Positions 51,997 to 60,850 of a stretch of 64,000 nt of DNA are shown one piece after another. The notes under the pieces are model-generated. The model was given only the letters and a program-made list of their open reading frames with translations, had not been told where the DNA came from and did not search any database. A program made the translations under genes and the position numbers. Each line of letters begins with the position of its first letter. The stretch's first letter is position 1. Origin of the DNA: Pontibacillus yanchengensis (lineage in GTDB: Bacteria; Bacillota; Bacilli; Bacillales; BH030062); assembly GCF_009856295.1 (NCBI RefSeq), contig NZ_WMEU01000002.1, positions 496,001 through 560,000 of the forward strand, given 5' to 3'.

Positions 51997-52911
51997 GTGA
52001 AAGTACTTGTGACAGGAGGTGCAGGCTTTATCGGTTCCCATGTTGTAGAATGGTTGATTCACAAAGGGCACTCCCCTGTAGTGTTAGATAATTTATCAAG
52101 TGGGAAAAGGGATCATTTACCAGATTCTATCCCTATCTACCAGATAGATGTAGCATCAGATGAAGTGAAAAACGTTTTTAAGGAAGAACAACCAGACGCT
52201 GTTATTCATATGGCTGCTCAAACAGATATAACAACCTCGATACTCCATCCAGAAGAGGATATACGCACCAATGTACTCGGAACGATTCAGCTACTTTCAT
52301 GTGCAAAAGAATATAATATAAAACAGTTCATTTTTTCCTCATCTTGTGCAGTCTATGGTGATCACAAAGGTCTCATGAATGAACAAACTCCAACGAGTCC
52401 TATCTCCGTATATGGTGTCTCTAAGCTTGCAGCTGAAACATATATTAAACTCTTTTATCAACTTTTTGGAGTTCCCTACACCATATTTCGATATGGAAAT
52501 GTTTATGGACCGAGACAAGATTCGTCGGGAGAAGGTGGTGTGGTAGCGATTTTTATACGAAATATGTTGCTTAAGCAGGATCCAATAATTTATGGAAGTG
52601 GTAAACAAACAAGAGATTTCGTTTATGTACAGGATGTGGCGAGAGCGAATGAAAAAGCATTAACATCAGCTTTAAATGATACGTTTACTATAGGATCCTC
52701 TCAAACACTCAGCATAAATGATCTCTACCATCTACTTGATGGTAAGCTTCCTGGAAACTATTCACCTGTTTATAAACCGGAAAAAGACGGTGATATTCAG
52801 CAATGTGTTTTAGATCATGCAAAAGCTACTAAGTATTTAAATTGGACTCCTTCCGTTACTATGCATTCAGGATTAGACGAAACGATAAATTGGATGAAGA
52901 AAACGTTATAA
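51997..52911 (+). CDS. NAD-dependent sugar-nucleotide epimerase/dehydratase
   Basis: A 304-residue extended SDR close to UDP-glucose 4-epimerase. GGAGFIGSHV is at the start, SSSCAVYGD and the catalytic YGVSKLAAE follow, and FRYGNVYGPRQ is the usual substrate-binding turn. It probably supplies the donor sugar for the two glycosyltransferases. It is the last gene of the operon; a terminator follows directly. The GTG start has AAAGGGGGG upstream. B. subtilis ytcB is a comparable glycan-linked epimerase, from memory. Confidence 0.88.
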   Translation: MKVLVTGGAGFIGSHVVEWLIHKGHSPVVLDNLSSGKRDHLPDSIPIYQIDVASDEVKNVFKEEQPDAVIHMAAQTDITTSILHPEEDIRTNVLGTIQLLSCAKEYNIKQFIFSSSCAVYGDHKGLMNEQTPTSPISVYGVSKLAAETYIKLFYQLFGVPYTIFRYGNVYGPRQDSSGEGGVVAIFIRNMLLKQDPIIYGSGKQTRDFVYVQDVARANEKALTSALNDTFTIGSSQTLSINDLYHLLDGKLPGNYSPVYKPEKDGDIQQCVLDHAKATKYLNWTPSVTMHSGLDETINWMKKTL

Positions 52912-52919
52912 GAGTGGTT

Positions 52920-52980
52920 AAGTAGTTCAGCTTTGGAGGAGAACATCTACTATTGTACTCCTTAAGTGAACTACTTTTTA
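52920..52980 (+). terminator. Terminator of the glycosyltransferase operon
   Basis: Outer arms AAGTAGTTCA and TGAACTACTT plus inner GGAG pairing, then T5. Confidence 0.75.
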
Positions 52981-53068
52981 TGATTATGGTGTAAAGGAGG
53001 TTGCTCTTAAAAATTTAAAAATCTCTGAACTTTAAAAGGTATCTGATATCAAAAAGAACGCTCTGAAA

Positions 53069-53103
53069 TAAAAAAAGGAAGAGCGAGTACTCTTCCTTTT
53101 TTC
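53069..53103 (-). terminator. Terminator of the aldehyde dehydrogenase gene
   Basis: AAAAAGGAAGAG-CGAGTA-CTCTTCCTTTTTT, which may work on both strands. Confidence 0.8.
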
Positions 53104-54470
53104 TATCGAAGCAATTTCTTCACAATGGATAGTCCCAATTTTGATCCCGGATAGCGGAATGAGAAATCAAATTTAGTGGTTTGGTAAACGACGCTTTTCT
53201 GATGAGTAAAGGCATCGAAGCTTGCTTTCCCATGGTAACTTCCTAAACCACTAGGTCCTACACCACCAAAGGGAAGGTGAGGGTTTGCGACGTGAAACAA
53301 GGTATCATTCATACAACCGCCTCCAAACGGAAGCTGATCAAGTATGGTTTGCTGTTTTTGCTCATCTTCAGAAAAGTAATATAAAGCTAATGGTTTTTCC
53401 TGTGTTTGAACTTGTGTAATGACATCATCCAGGTTGTCAAACGTTAATACAGGCAGAAGAGGTCCGAAAATTTCATCTTTCATAATGGCATCATCCCAGC
53501 TTATATGATCCAATACCGTTGGTTCTATGATAAGCTCCTCAGCGTTTGTTTGTCCGCCATGGACCAACTCTCCATTATCTAAATAAGCAGACAATCGTGA
53601 GAAGTGTTTCTGATTGACAATATGGGTGTATGTTTCATTTTGCATCGGTTCTTTTCCATACATCTCTACAATGGAATCTTTCAGTTTACTTAATAATTCT
53701 GGCTTCACATTACGATGTACATAAAGGTAGTCAGGAGCAATACAGGTTTGGCCTGCATTTGTATATTTGCCCCATGCGATACGCTTAGCGGCAACATCAA
53801 GCTTCGCATCCTCGTCTACAATGACAGGGCTTTTTCCTCCAAGTTCTAGTATGACTGGGGTAACGTGCTTTGCAGCTTTTTCCATAACAATTTTTCCAAC
53901 AGGTACACTTCCTGTGAAGAAAATGAGATCAAAACGTTGCTCAAGTAACTGTTGAGTCTCTTCCACTGCCCCTTCGAAAACAGTGAAAAAGGCAGGGTCA
54001 AATGCTTCTTCTACCAATTGCTTTAATAATGACGAGACAGTAGGAGTTAATTCAGATGGTTTAAGTACGATAGTATTACCGGCAGCGATAGCACCAATCA
54101 CTGGAGCTAAAGCCAGTTGAAATGGATAATTCCAAGGTGCGATGATTAAACATGTGCCGTATGGATCTTTGTGGATGTAGCTTTTGGATCCAAAGTGAGA
54201 AGCTGGTGTTTTTACTTTGGTTGGTTTCATCCATTCCTTAACTTCTTTCAACATAAAATTTATTTCAGCATATAAAAAGCCAATTTCATGGGTATAACTA
54301 TCAAATTCAGACTTATTAAGGTCCGTTTTTAATGCATCCATAATACGTTGTTCATTGGTTTCTATCATCGTTTTTAGTGCTTGTAACCGTTCTTTTCGAA
54401 ACGCAAGGGATTTGGTTTTTTCTGTATAGTAGAACTGTTTTTGATGATGCGCGATTTCACTGATATTCAA
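53103..54470 (-). CDS. Aldehyde dehydrogenase (YwdH-like)
   Basis: A 455-residue class 3-type aldehyde dehydrogenase. LIIAPWNYPFQLALAPVIGA and FTGSVPVGKIVMEKAAKH bind NAD, LELGGKSPVIV holds the general-base Glu, and NAGQTCIAPDY holds the catalytic Cys. FGGVGPSGLGSYHGKASFDA is near the C-terminus, and the basic tail (RYPGSKLGLSIVKKLL) may associate with membranes as in fatty aldehyde dehydrogenases. It oxidises medium or long aldehydes. The TTG start has AAGGGTGG upstream. It has no operon partner. Confidence 0.9.
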   Translation of the reverse strand: MNISEIAHHQKQFYYTEKTKSLAFRKERLQALKTMIETNEQRIMDALKTDLNKSEFDSYTHEIGFLYAEINFMLKEVKEWMKPTKVKTPASHFGSKSYIHKDPYGTCLIIAPWNYPFQLALAPVIGAIAAGNTIVLKPSELTPTVSSLLKQLVEEAFDPAFFTVFEGAVEETQQLLEQRFDLIFFTGSVPVGKIVMEKAAKHVTPVILELGGKSPVIVDEDAKLDVAAKRIAWGKYTNAGQTCIAPDYLYVHRNVKPELLSKLKDSIVEMYGKEPMQNETYTHIVNQKHFSRLSAYLDNGELVHGGQTNAEELIIEPTVLDHISWDDAIMKDEIFGPLLPVLTFDNLDDVITQVQTQEKPLALYYFSEDEQKQQTILDQLPFGGGCMNDTLFHVANPHLPFGGVGPSGLGSYHGKASFDAFTHQKSVVYQTTKFDFSFRYPGSKLGLSIVKKLLR

Positions 54471-54587
54471 AACGAGACCACCCTTTAATTTAAATGATTT
54501 ATTTAATATTTTTTGGTGATTAGTTTAAGAAATGGTTCGATTACTATGTTTCAGCTATCATTTTTAACTTTTTTGCACGGTTTAATA

Positions 54588-54727
54588 TTCCTCGTGTTTC
54601 CTTTATCTAATACTGGTTTAAAGGATGTTCGATTAAGACCGCTGCATCCTGCAGCAACATCGAACCAACCTACTACGTGTAGCCCGCAGCATATACGTTG
54701 CTCCTAGGGCGCTTGCGCATTTCGTTA
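54588..54727 (+). repeat. Dispersed intergenic repeat family, copy E (right part only)
   Basis: Keeps GTTCGATTAAGACCGCTGCA, GCAGCAACATCGAACCAACC, a GTAGCCCGCAGCATATACG section and the right end GGGCGCTTGCGCATTTCG. The left half is missing. The right end overlaps the stop codon of rnz. Confidence 0.8.
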
Positions 54728-55639
54728 GGAAACTGGGAATTGTGATAAGTCTGTTGCAATATTTGTGTTTGGAAATTGTTCTCTAGCTTCGCTTACAAGT
54801 CCTTCAAGGTCATCATCTTGATAACGGGATGAAATATGGGTAAGGATTAATTCTTTTACATTTGCATCACTTGCGAGTTGAGCTGCTTGTTGAGTAGTAG
54901 AATGGAAGTAATTATAGGCAAGATTTGTCTCATTTTTTGAAAATGTAGCTTCATGGACGAGTACGTCTGCGTCTTTTACAAAATCTTTCAATTTACTCAT
55001 GTATCGAGTATCTCCAAGAATACAAACCTTACGACCCGACTTTCGTTCTCCTAGATATTCTTCTCGATGGAGAACTTTTCCTTCAAAGGTAACAGCAGGT
55101 TGCTCTTTAATTTGTTGATAAATAGGACCTGGTGGAACTCCTTGTGCTTTTAATTTATCGACTAGTAACTCACCAGGCTTATCATGTTCTTGAATACAAT
55201 ATCCAAAGCTCGCAATGACATGGTCTAATTTATGACAGCTTACTGTACAATAATCATCCTCATAAATAATTCCTTCTTCCACTTCATAAAATTCTAGGCC
55301 ATATGTTAAATTCGTTCCGCTAATCGCAAGAGCTGTTTCTACATAAGCCTGAATCCCTTTTGGTCCATAGATGGCTAAAGACGAATCTCCCCCTTGAAAC
55401 GAACGACTTCCCAAGAATCCTGGTAGCCCAAAAATGTGATCGCCATGGAGGTGTGTTATAAAAATTTTTTCAATACGCCTAGGTCGAATGTTTGTATGTA
55501 AAATTTGGTGCTGAGTAGCTTCGCCGCAATCAAATAACCATGTGCTGCCTCGTTCTTGTAGCATTTGTAATGCAATGGATGTAACATTTCGTTTTTTAGA
55601 GGGAACACCAGCTCCAGTCCCTAAAAAATACAAATTCAT
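54725..55639 (-). CDS. rnz: Ribonuclease Z
   Basis: A 304-residue metallo-beta-lactamase-fold endonuclease that trims tRNA 3' ends. The zinc block [13 protein letters not shown] lies at residues 62-74, with [14 protein letters not shown] at the start and VHEATF and HISSRYQ further on. The long flexible arm is present ([17 protein letters not shown] region). The start is ATG 55639 with TAGGAGG; the frame runs to 55678. An ArsR-type regulator gene is 10 bases upstream, so they form an operon. B. subtilis rnz (yqjK) lies in the same cluster as other genes here. Confidence 0.93.
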   Translation of the reverse strand: MNLYFLGTGAGVPSKKRNVTSIALQMLQERGSTWLFDCGEATQHQILHTNIRPRRIEKIFITHLHGDHIFGLPGFLGSRSFQGGDSSLAIYGPKGIQAYVETALAISGTNLTYGLEFYEVEEGIIYEDDYCTVSCHKLDHVIASFGYCIQEHDKPGELLVDKLKAQGVPPGPIYQQIKEQPAVTFEGKVLHREEYLGERKSGRKVCILGDTRYMSKLKDFVKDADVLVHEATFSKNETNLAYNYFHSTTQQAAQLASDANVKELILTHISSRYQDDDLEGLVSEAREQFPNTNIATDLSQFPVS

Positions 55640-55649
55640 GATAATCCTC

Positions 55650-55955
55650 CTACGTGATACATTGATCTTCAACTCCAATAATCAATTGTTTCAATAGATC
55701 GATTCTTTGTTCCAGTGTTAAATAATAATAGCGTTTGGTGCCTTCTTTATCGGTGGCTATAATACCTGCTTCCCGTAAAATTTTTAAATGATGAGAGACT
55801 GCAGGTCGTGAGAGGGGGGAGTGTTCGGCTATCTCGCTTACATTCAACCGTTTATGTTTATCTAAAAGAAGAATAATATCTTGTCTAGCAGTATCACCCA
55901 AAGCGTGAAACGTTAATGTATTTAATCGAAACAACTGTTCAATATGACCAGTCAT
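55650..55955 (-). CDS. ArsR-family winged helix regulator
   Basis: A 101-residue DNA-binding protein with a winged helix ([39 protein letters not shown]). It lacks the ELCVC metal-binding motif of ArsR/SmtB sensors, so it does not look like a classic metal sensor. Cys99 near the end is its only cysteine. It sits directly before rnz on the same transcript. TAGGAG precedes the ATG. Its targets are unknown. Confidence 0.85.
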   Translation of the reverse strand: MTGHIEQLFRLNTLTFHALGDTARQDIILLLDKHKRLNVSEIAEHSPLSRPAVSHHLKILREAGIIATDKEGTKRYYYLTLEQRIDLLKQLIIGVEDQCIT

Positions 55956-56020
55956 AAAAATTGTTCTCCTATAGAAAATTATAAATTTCAGTGCTTGTGT
56001 AAAACTAAAAAAGTGATGTG

Positions 56021-56237
56021 ACCACGTCTAGCTCCAGCGCCCAGCGACTAGCAAACTTCCTGCTCTTCCTTAGGATAAGTCAACATCGAATCGCTTCGCT
56101 CTTCGTGTTTCCTTTATCTCAAAAGGGTTTTGAGGAAGTTCGATTTAAACCACTACATACGTATCAACATCGAACCAATCTACGTCGTGTAGGCCGCAGT
56201 CTGTAAATCGCTAACCGGGCACATGCGATTTTGTTTT
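56021..56237 (+). repeat. Dispersed intergenic repeat family, copy F
   Basis: Full-length: CACGTCTAGCTCCAGCGCCC, CAGCGACTAGCAAACTTCCT, ATAAGTCAACATCGAATCGC, GGAAGTTCGATTTAAACCAC, CAACATCGAACCAATCTACG and AATCGCTAACCGGGCACATG. Orientation of the inner part is as in copy A. Between 56238 and 56410 no gene is seen. Confidence 0.85.
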
Positions 56238-56410
56238 TCTAATTGGTTTAAATTTTTAAACGAAGTATAATTGTTATTGCTTTAAATTGCAAGAAATAAG
56301 GAGAGCAATTTAAAAAATATACAAAAATTTGAAAAACGTTGAATCCAAATGAAGTATTTATCCGTCTAAAATAGTGATGAAGATTTTATATGGAAAAAGG
56401 ATGAGAAAGT

Positions 56411-56923
56411 ATGAAGCGTTACCTTTTATTATTTACTATTGTGCTAATCGGACTTCTTTCTGGTTGTGGTAAGCAGTCCAATAGTTACACTTTGCAGGAG
56501 CTTGAGAAAGACTATCCTTCCCTTGAAAAGCAATTAAGCTCTCTGACAGAAGAGGAAAGAAAACGGGTGAAAATCCCAGACTATATCCCCTTTCATGTAA
56601 CGAATGTAGAGGCCGTTGTTTCTCCAAACGAGGACCAATCCATAGTAGAACTTGTATTTTCAAATGGAACGTTAAATTTACACGTAATGACAATGAAAGG
56701 TAATAGTGACGTCTATCAGAACCAAAATCAAACTGTTGAATTGGCTAATGGAGGTCAGGCTAACTACTCCATAAATGAGTTTGGTAAAAAACTTTTTTGG
56801 AGTGACAAGCAAAGTAATGAAACTTACATTATCAAGTTAATGTCCTTTACGCCTGGGGATAAATTGAATTACACCAAGAAAGATGTGGTTCAGATAGCAA
56901 ATTCCATGTATTCTTCTACATAA
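56411..56923 (+). CDS. Hypothetical lipoprotein
   Basis: A 170-residue exported lipoprotein. The signal peptide MKRYLLLFTIVLIGLLSGC ends in a good lipobox (LLSGC, Cys19). The mature part is beta-rich (FHVTNVEAVVSPNEDQSIVE; LFWSDKQSNETYIIKLMSFT) and resembles DUF4367-like lipoproteins in outline only. The start lacks a strong ribosome site (GATGAGAAAGT). A strong terminator follows. Function is unknown. Confidence 0.75.
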   Translation: MKRYLLLFTIVLIGLLSGCGKQSNSYTLQELEKDYPSLEKQLSSLTEEERKRVKIPDYIPFHVTNVEAVVSPNEDQSIVELVFSNGTLNLHVMTMKGNSDVYQNQNQTVELANGGQANYSINEFGKKLFWSDKQSNETYIIKLMSFTPGDKLNYTKKDVVQIANSMYSST

Positions 56924-56940
56924 TATAATAATGGTGAGTA

Positions 56941-56979
56941 AAAAAATCCTAACAATTGTTTTTCATTTGTTAGGATTTT
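56941..56979 (+). terminator. Terminator of the lipoprotein gene
   Basis: AAAATCCTAACAA with TTGTTAGGATTTT. Confidence 0.85.
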
Positions 56980-57093
56980 AATGTGTTATAAGACGATTTC
57001 TGATAACGTAGAGAGGTACACTGTTTCAACGAACATTGTATTTAGAATTTTTGCTATAAATTAATCGAGTTCATGAAAGGAATGGTCCATCTA

Positions 57094-57516
57094 ATGGGAG
57101 TAATGGAATTACATAATAAAAAAGATTGGATCAAAGCTTTCCCTATCATGAAACAGCTAAGAAACCAACTAACGCAAGCTACATATCTTGCCATGATGGA
57201 GGAAATGAAACAGAATGGATATCGACTCTTTGCGTATGAAGAGGAAGGAGACATCGTAGCACTAGCGGGTGTTATAATCGATACATGCTTCGCATGGGGT
57301 AGGTATGTATGGGTACACGATCTCGTTACCAATGAACATGTGAGATCTCAAGGTTATGGAAAAAGGATGTTACAATTTATAGAGGAATGGGGAAAAGAGC
57401 AAAACTGTGAACAAGTAGCTTTATCCTCTGGTCTAGAAAAAGAATTGGCACATCAATTTTATGAGCATAAAATGGGGTATAAGCGAAAAAGTTATGTATT
57501 TCGTATTATGTTATAA
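57094..57516 (+). CDS. GNAT family N-acetyltransferase
   Basis: A 140-residue acetyltransferase. The acetyl-CoA motif is VTNEHVRSQGYGKRMLQFIE (R/QxxGxG/A, here RSQGYGK), and the following EQVALSSGLEKELAHQFYEH with GYKRKSYVF is the usual motif B end. Its acceptor is unknown. The start is uncertain: ATG 57073 is open, but AAAGGAATGG fits ATG 57094 better, and ATG 57103 is also possible. It stands alone. Confidence 0.82.
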   Translation: MGVMELHNKKDWIKAFPIMKQLRNQLTQATYLAMMEEMKQNGYRLFAYEEEGDIVALAGVIIDTCFAWGRYVWVHDLVTNEHVRSQGYGKRMLQFIEEWGKEQNCEQVALSSGLEKELAHQFYEHKMGYKRKSYVFRIML

Positions 57517-57677
57517 TCAACTTTTAGAAGGAAAACGCCTGAGTTTCTCATCATGCAGAAACATGGTTATGCATGCTTTCTGTAAAACAAAACAAATACC
57601 GCAATGATTTTTTTAGTCTTACACTGTGCTACAAAAAAGTAGAGTGTTAGTACGATATTATTTTCGATAAAGGGTTG

Positions 57678-58613
57678 ATGCAAGTGGTAAAGTACCATCA
57701 TGTCTATCAAGAATTACTCTCAACATTGCCAAAGGAACATGTGATGGTGAATGAGATTCTAAAAAACCATACTTATACACAATTAGGTGGAAAAGCAGAC
57801 TTATTTGTAACACCAACTACCTATGAGGAAGTACAGCAAGTTGTAAAAATAGCAAATAAAGCCGATGTTCCTTTTACGTTACTTGGGAATGGTTCGAATG
57901 TAATTATTAAAGATGGCGGCATACGTGGAATTGTGTTGAGCCTGAAGAAGCTTGATTCCATCAAACGAGAAAACAACAGTATTATCGCAGAAAGCGGAGC
58001 TAGAATAATAGATGCATCACGAGAAGCTCTTAACGAGAAACTGACAGGGTTAGAATTTGCTTGTGGTATCCCTGGTACCGTAGGTGGCGCTCTATTTATG
58101 AACGCCGGGGCCTATGGTGGAGAAATTAAAGATGTGTTATATCACGCAATTGTAGTGGATCGTAACGGTTCCCTGCTGACCTTATCAGCTGAAGATTTAG
58201 ATCTGGAGTATCGCACAAGTAATATAGCTGAAAAAGGTTACATTGTCTTAGAGGCACGATTTGATTTAGAAATTGGGGATTACGATACCATTAAGGAAAA
58301 GATGGATGATCTTACGTATAAACGAGAATCTAAGCAACCACTTGAATATCCTTCATGTGGAAGTGTCTTTAAACGTCCTCCTGGATATTTCGCTGGAAAA
58401 TTAATTCAAGATAGTGAGCTTCAAGGAAAAGGTATCGGGGGAGCGGAAGTTTCTACGAAGCATGCTGGGTTTATTGTCAATAAATCCAATGCTACTGCAG
58501 AGGAATACATCTCCGTGATTGAATTGGTTCAAAAGACAGTGAAAGATAAATATGGTGTATCACTTGAACGAGAAGTGAAAATTATTGGAGAAGACGAAGA
58601 AGTCGCTGACTAA
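57678..58613 (+). CDS. murB: UDP-N-acetylenolpyruvoylglucosamine reductase
   Basis: A 311-residue FAD-dependent MurB, reducing the enolpyruvyl group to make UDP-MurNAc for peptidoglycan. [33 protein letters not shown] and [20 protein letters not shown] are FAD-domain landmarks. RTSNIAEKG and [17 protein letters not shown] hold the proton-donor Ser and substrate contacts; the absence of the type I insertion makes it a type II MurB. The start could be TTG 57675, ATG 57678 or GTG 57684, since AAAGGG lies just before. It is single. Confidence 0.93.
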   Translation: MQVVKYHHVYQELLSTLPKEHVMVNEILKNHTYTQLGGKADLFVTPTTYEEVQQVVKIANKADVPFTLLGNGSNVIIKDGGIRGIVLSLKKLDSIKRENNSIIAESGARIIDASREALNEKLTGLEFACGIPGTVGGALFMNAGAYGGEIKDVLYHAIVVDRNGSLLTLSAEDLDLEYRTSNIAEKGYIVLEARFDLEIGDYDTIKEKMDDLTYKRESKQPLEYPSCGSVFKRPPGYFAGKLIQDSELQGKGIGGAEVSTKHAGFIVNKSNATAEEYISVIELVQKTVKDKYGVSLEREVKIIGEDEEVAD

Positions 58614-58630
58614 ATTGACATCCAATATAG

Positions 58631-58663
58631 AAAAGAGCTTGGAAATGAATCCGAGCTCTTTTT
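58631..58663 (+). terminator. Terminator of murB
   Basis: AAAAGAGCTTGG with CCGAGCTCTTTTT. Confidence 0.75.
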
Positions 58664-58708
58664 GTATTTTCGTATAAAATTAAAAAATATGATTCATCCT
58701 CGCTCTAA

Positions 58709-59725
58709 TTACCATCCACGTTTATACTGTTTTGGTGCATCTATCTCTACACATAAATCGTCTGCAGCTGCTTTCGCCCAATATGGGTTTCGAAGCATGG
58801 CACGAGCAACGAATATTAGGTCAGCACGACCGTTTTGAATCACTTCTTCTGCTTGTAGGCCTGAGGTGATTTTTCCTACAGCACCAGTCGCAATTCCTGC
58901 TTGGTTACGAATCTCATCAGCGTACTTCAATTGGTATCCAGGAAAAACAGGAGGACGAGCTGGAATAACGCCACCAGAACTACAATCAATCAAATCGATG
59001 CCCAGCTTTTTCATCTCTTTTGCGAAATGAAGAAAATCTTTATTTGTATTTCCGTTATCGTCATATTCATTAGCCGATATGCGAGTGAAGATGGGACCAT
59101 CCCATGTCTCTTGTACAGCTTCTATTACTTCCCGAAGGAATTGGAACCTTGCTTCTGCATTCCCGCCATATTCATCCTTCCTCTTATTTGTTAGAGGAGA
59201 CAGGAATTGGTTAATTAGATAGCCATGAGCGCCGTGTAATTCAATAATATCAAAATGAGCTTCTTTTGCGCGACGAGCACCTTCCGCAAAAGCGTGAATA
59301 GTCCTGTTTATATCCTCTTTTGTCATTTCATTAGGCGTCTTCATATTTTCATCAAATGGAAGGGCGCTAGCAGAAAAAATATCTCCTTCTAATCTCGCTT
59401 TCCTTCCAGCATGTGCCAACTGAATCCCAGCTCTAGCCCCATGCCGATGAATCCCTTCATTGATTTTCTGAAGTCCATCTATATGATCATCACTCCAAAT
59501 ACCGAGGTCTTGTGGAGAGATACGCCCTTCAGGTAAGACAGCTGTCGCTTCTGTCATAACTAATCCTGCCTGTCCAGCAGCTCTGCTTTCATAATGAGCA
59601 AAATGAAAAGGAGCTACTTGACCGTCTTCTGTTTCCGATGAATACATGCACATTGGTGACATGACAATTCGATTCTTAAGGGTAACTTTACCAAATGTAA
59701 TAGGTGAAAAAAGAGCCGCTTCCAT
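58709..59725 (-). CDS. namA: NADPH dehydrogenase NamA (YqjM-type old yellow enzyme)
   Basis: A 338-residue FMN-dependent ene-reductase. The thermophilic-like OYE group shows MSPMCMYSS (Cys26, Tyr28), [31 protein letters not shown] with the two substrate-binding His, and the C-terminal KRGW arginine finger. It reduces activated double bonds, including xenobiotics, with NADPH. In B. subtilis yqjM is in the same cluster as rnz, polY1 and yqjA. AAGGAGG precedes the ATG. Confidence 0.95.
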   Translation of the reverse strand: MEAALFSPITFGKVTLKNRIVMSPMCMYSSETEDGQVAPFHFAHYESRAAGQAGLVMTEATAVLPEGRISPQDLGIWSDDHIDGLQKINEGIHRHGARAGIQLAHAGRKARLEGDIFSASALPFDENMKTPNEMTKEDINRTIHAFAEGARRAKEAHFDIIELHGAHGYLINQFLSPLTNKRKDEYGGNAEARFQFLREVIEAVQETWDGPIFTRISANEYDDNGNTNKDFLHFAKEMKKLGIDLIDCSSGGVIPARPPVFPGYQLKYADEIRNQAGIATGAVGKITSGLQAEEVIQNGRADLIFVARAMLRNPYWAKAAADDLCVEIDAPKQYKRGW

Positions 59726-59879
59726 TAAAATTCCTCCTTATTTCCTTCCATCTCTGTGTTTTGTTATTTTCTCATAGAAACAGGAAGGGGTCACAGCTTA
59801 TGCTTACAGAATGAACTGGACTATCGTTCTTGATGGCATAAAACCAAATATTGTATGTTGTAACAATTAGAGAGAGGAG

Positions 59880-60310
59880 GAAAGAAACTTGCAGAAGAAG
59901 CCATCCATCTTATATCGTCCATTCTACAGCAACTTTTGTAGGCGAAAATTCTCCTAGACGATCTACAAATGATTCAATTTCTTCTAAACGGTCCTTATCG
60001 AACTCAGGAAAATGGAAAATGATAAAGCCTTAGAATGCCAATATAATCAATATTTAAATGAAGAATTAGTAGTAGAGCCAAATGAGATACAACTTATAGG
60101 CTACGATTAGCTGCAAACTTACATCATCAGAAAGTATATCCTACTGATTGGAAAATGATATTGATGAAGATATGGTAACAACACTGTTTCATGAAATAGA
60201 AAATAATTATCCAGCATTGGCACAACGATTAAAGCAGAGAGAACTTTATTAAAATATTGAAGGTCGTTTTACATTCGAAGATGTGATTAAGAATGAAAAT
60301 AGTTTAGCGA
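59880..60310 (+). pseudogene. DUF5694-like pseudogene with an internal micro-inversion
   Basis: On the plus strand 60010-60300 recovers, over several stops and shifts, KMENDKALECQYNQYLNEEL, EPNEIQLIGY and HHQKVYPTDW, a DUF5694-type pattern as I remember it. The preceding part of the same protein (FDKDRLEEIESFVDRLGEFS, then PTKVAVEW) is found on the minus strand at about 59918-60008. Flipping this segment back gives an in-frame join AVEW-KMENDK. The gene is therefore broken by a roughly 91-base inversion plus stops near 60108, 60175 and 60250. Confidence 0.6.
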
Positions 60311-60318
60311 ATATTTGG

Positions 60319-60798
60319 TGAATGGTGGGGCGGTAGCAGTGATTCAAGCTCTAATGGATGTTATAATGGAAGATGGAACAATCGTAATGCCAACTCAATC
60401 AGAAGATTTAATGGATCCATCAAAATGTAGAAACCCGCCTGTACCTAAAGATTGGTGAGAAGAAATTCGAAAACCATGCCAGCTTATGATGGGAAGGCAA
60501 AGGTTCTCTTTATTGGTCTAATAGCTGTACTTCATTACATCTTGCTGAGAATCGAAATCATAAACAAGATGTTATCATCATGGGAGCTTCCATGTTTATT
60601 GAGGGGCAAGAGGTATGGAAGAAGTTTCATGAACTTAATTTGCGGGATGAACTTTTTCATTCTATTGGGGAGGGGGTTGAACAAAATCATGAAATCAATC
60701 AAGGGTTTGTCGGCTCCGCATCTTCAAAATTAATGTCCATGCAAGAACTGGTAGATTATGCAGTAACGTGGCTTAACCAGTATGACCAACAATCATAA
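60319..60798 (+). pseudogene. Aminoglycoside 3-N-acetyltransferase (AAC(3), YokD-like) pseudogene
   Basis: The first readable part is [20 protein letters not shown] and [14 protein letters not shown], then PPVPKDW followed by TGA where the family has Trp, and a one-base shift to KTMPAYD. A large piece, about 80 residues, is missing, and the sequence resumes in another frame with NSCTSLHLAENRN, IMGASMFIEGQEVWKKF and VGSASSKLMSMQELVDYA to a stop at 60798. The N-terminal region is also lost. The AAC(3) signature is clear, but the enzyme cannot be made. Confidence 0.75.
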
Positions 60799-60806
60799 AA
60801 CTCCAT

Positions 60807-60850
60807 GAAAAAAGCAGAAACACCTTTCTACTTAGGCTTCTGCTTTTTTA
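60807..60850. terminator. Terminator of the GT2 gene
   Basis: AAAAAAGCAGAA with TTCTGCTTTTTT around an A+T-rich loop, used mainly by the minus-strand gene. Confidence 0.75.

Noticed and set aside
46463..52911. Bacillithiol synthesis operon (bshA/bshB)
   Set aside because: The PIG-L and GT4 proteins suggested it, but BshC is absent, there are two GT4 enzymes with extra N-terminal extensions, and an ATP-grasp enzyme and a kinase are present. Only the reaction logic is similar.
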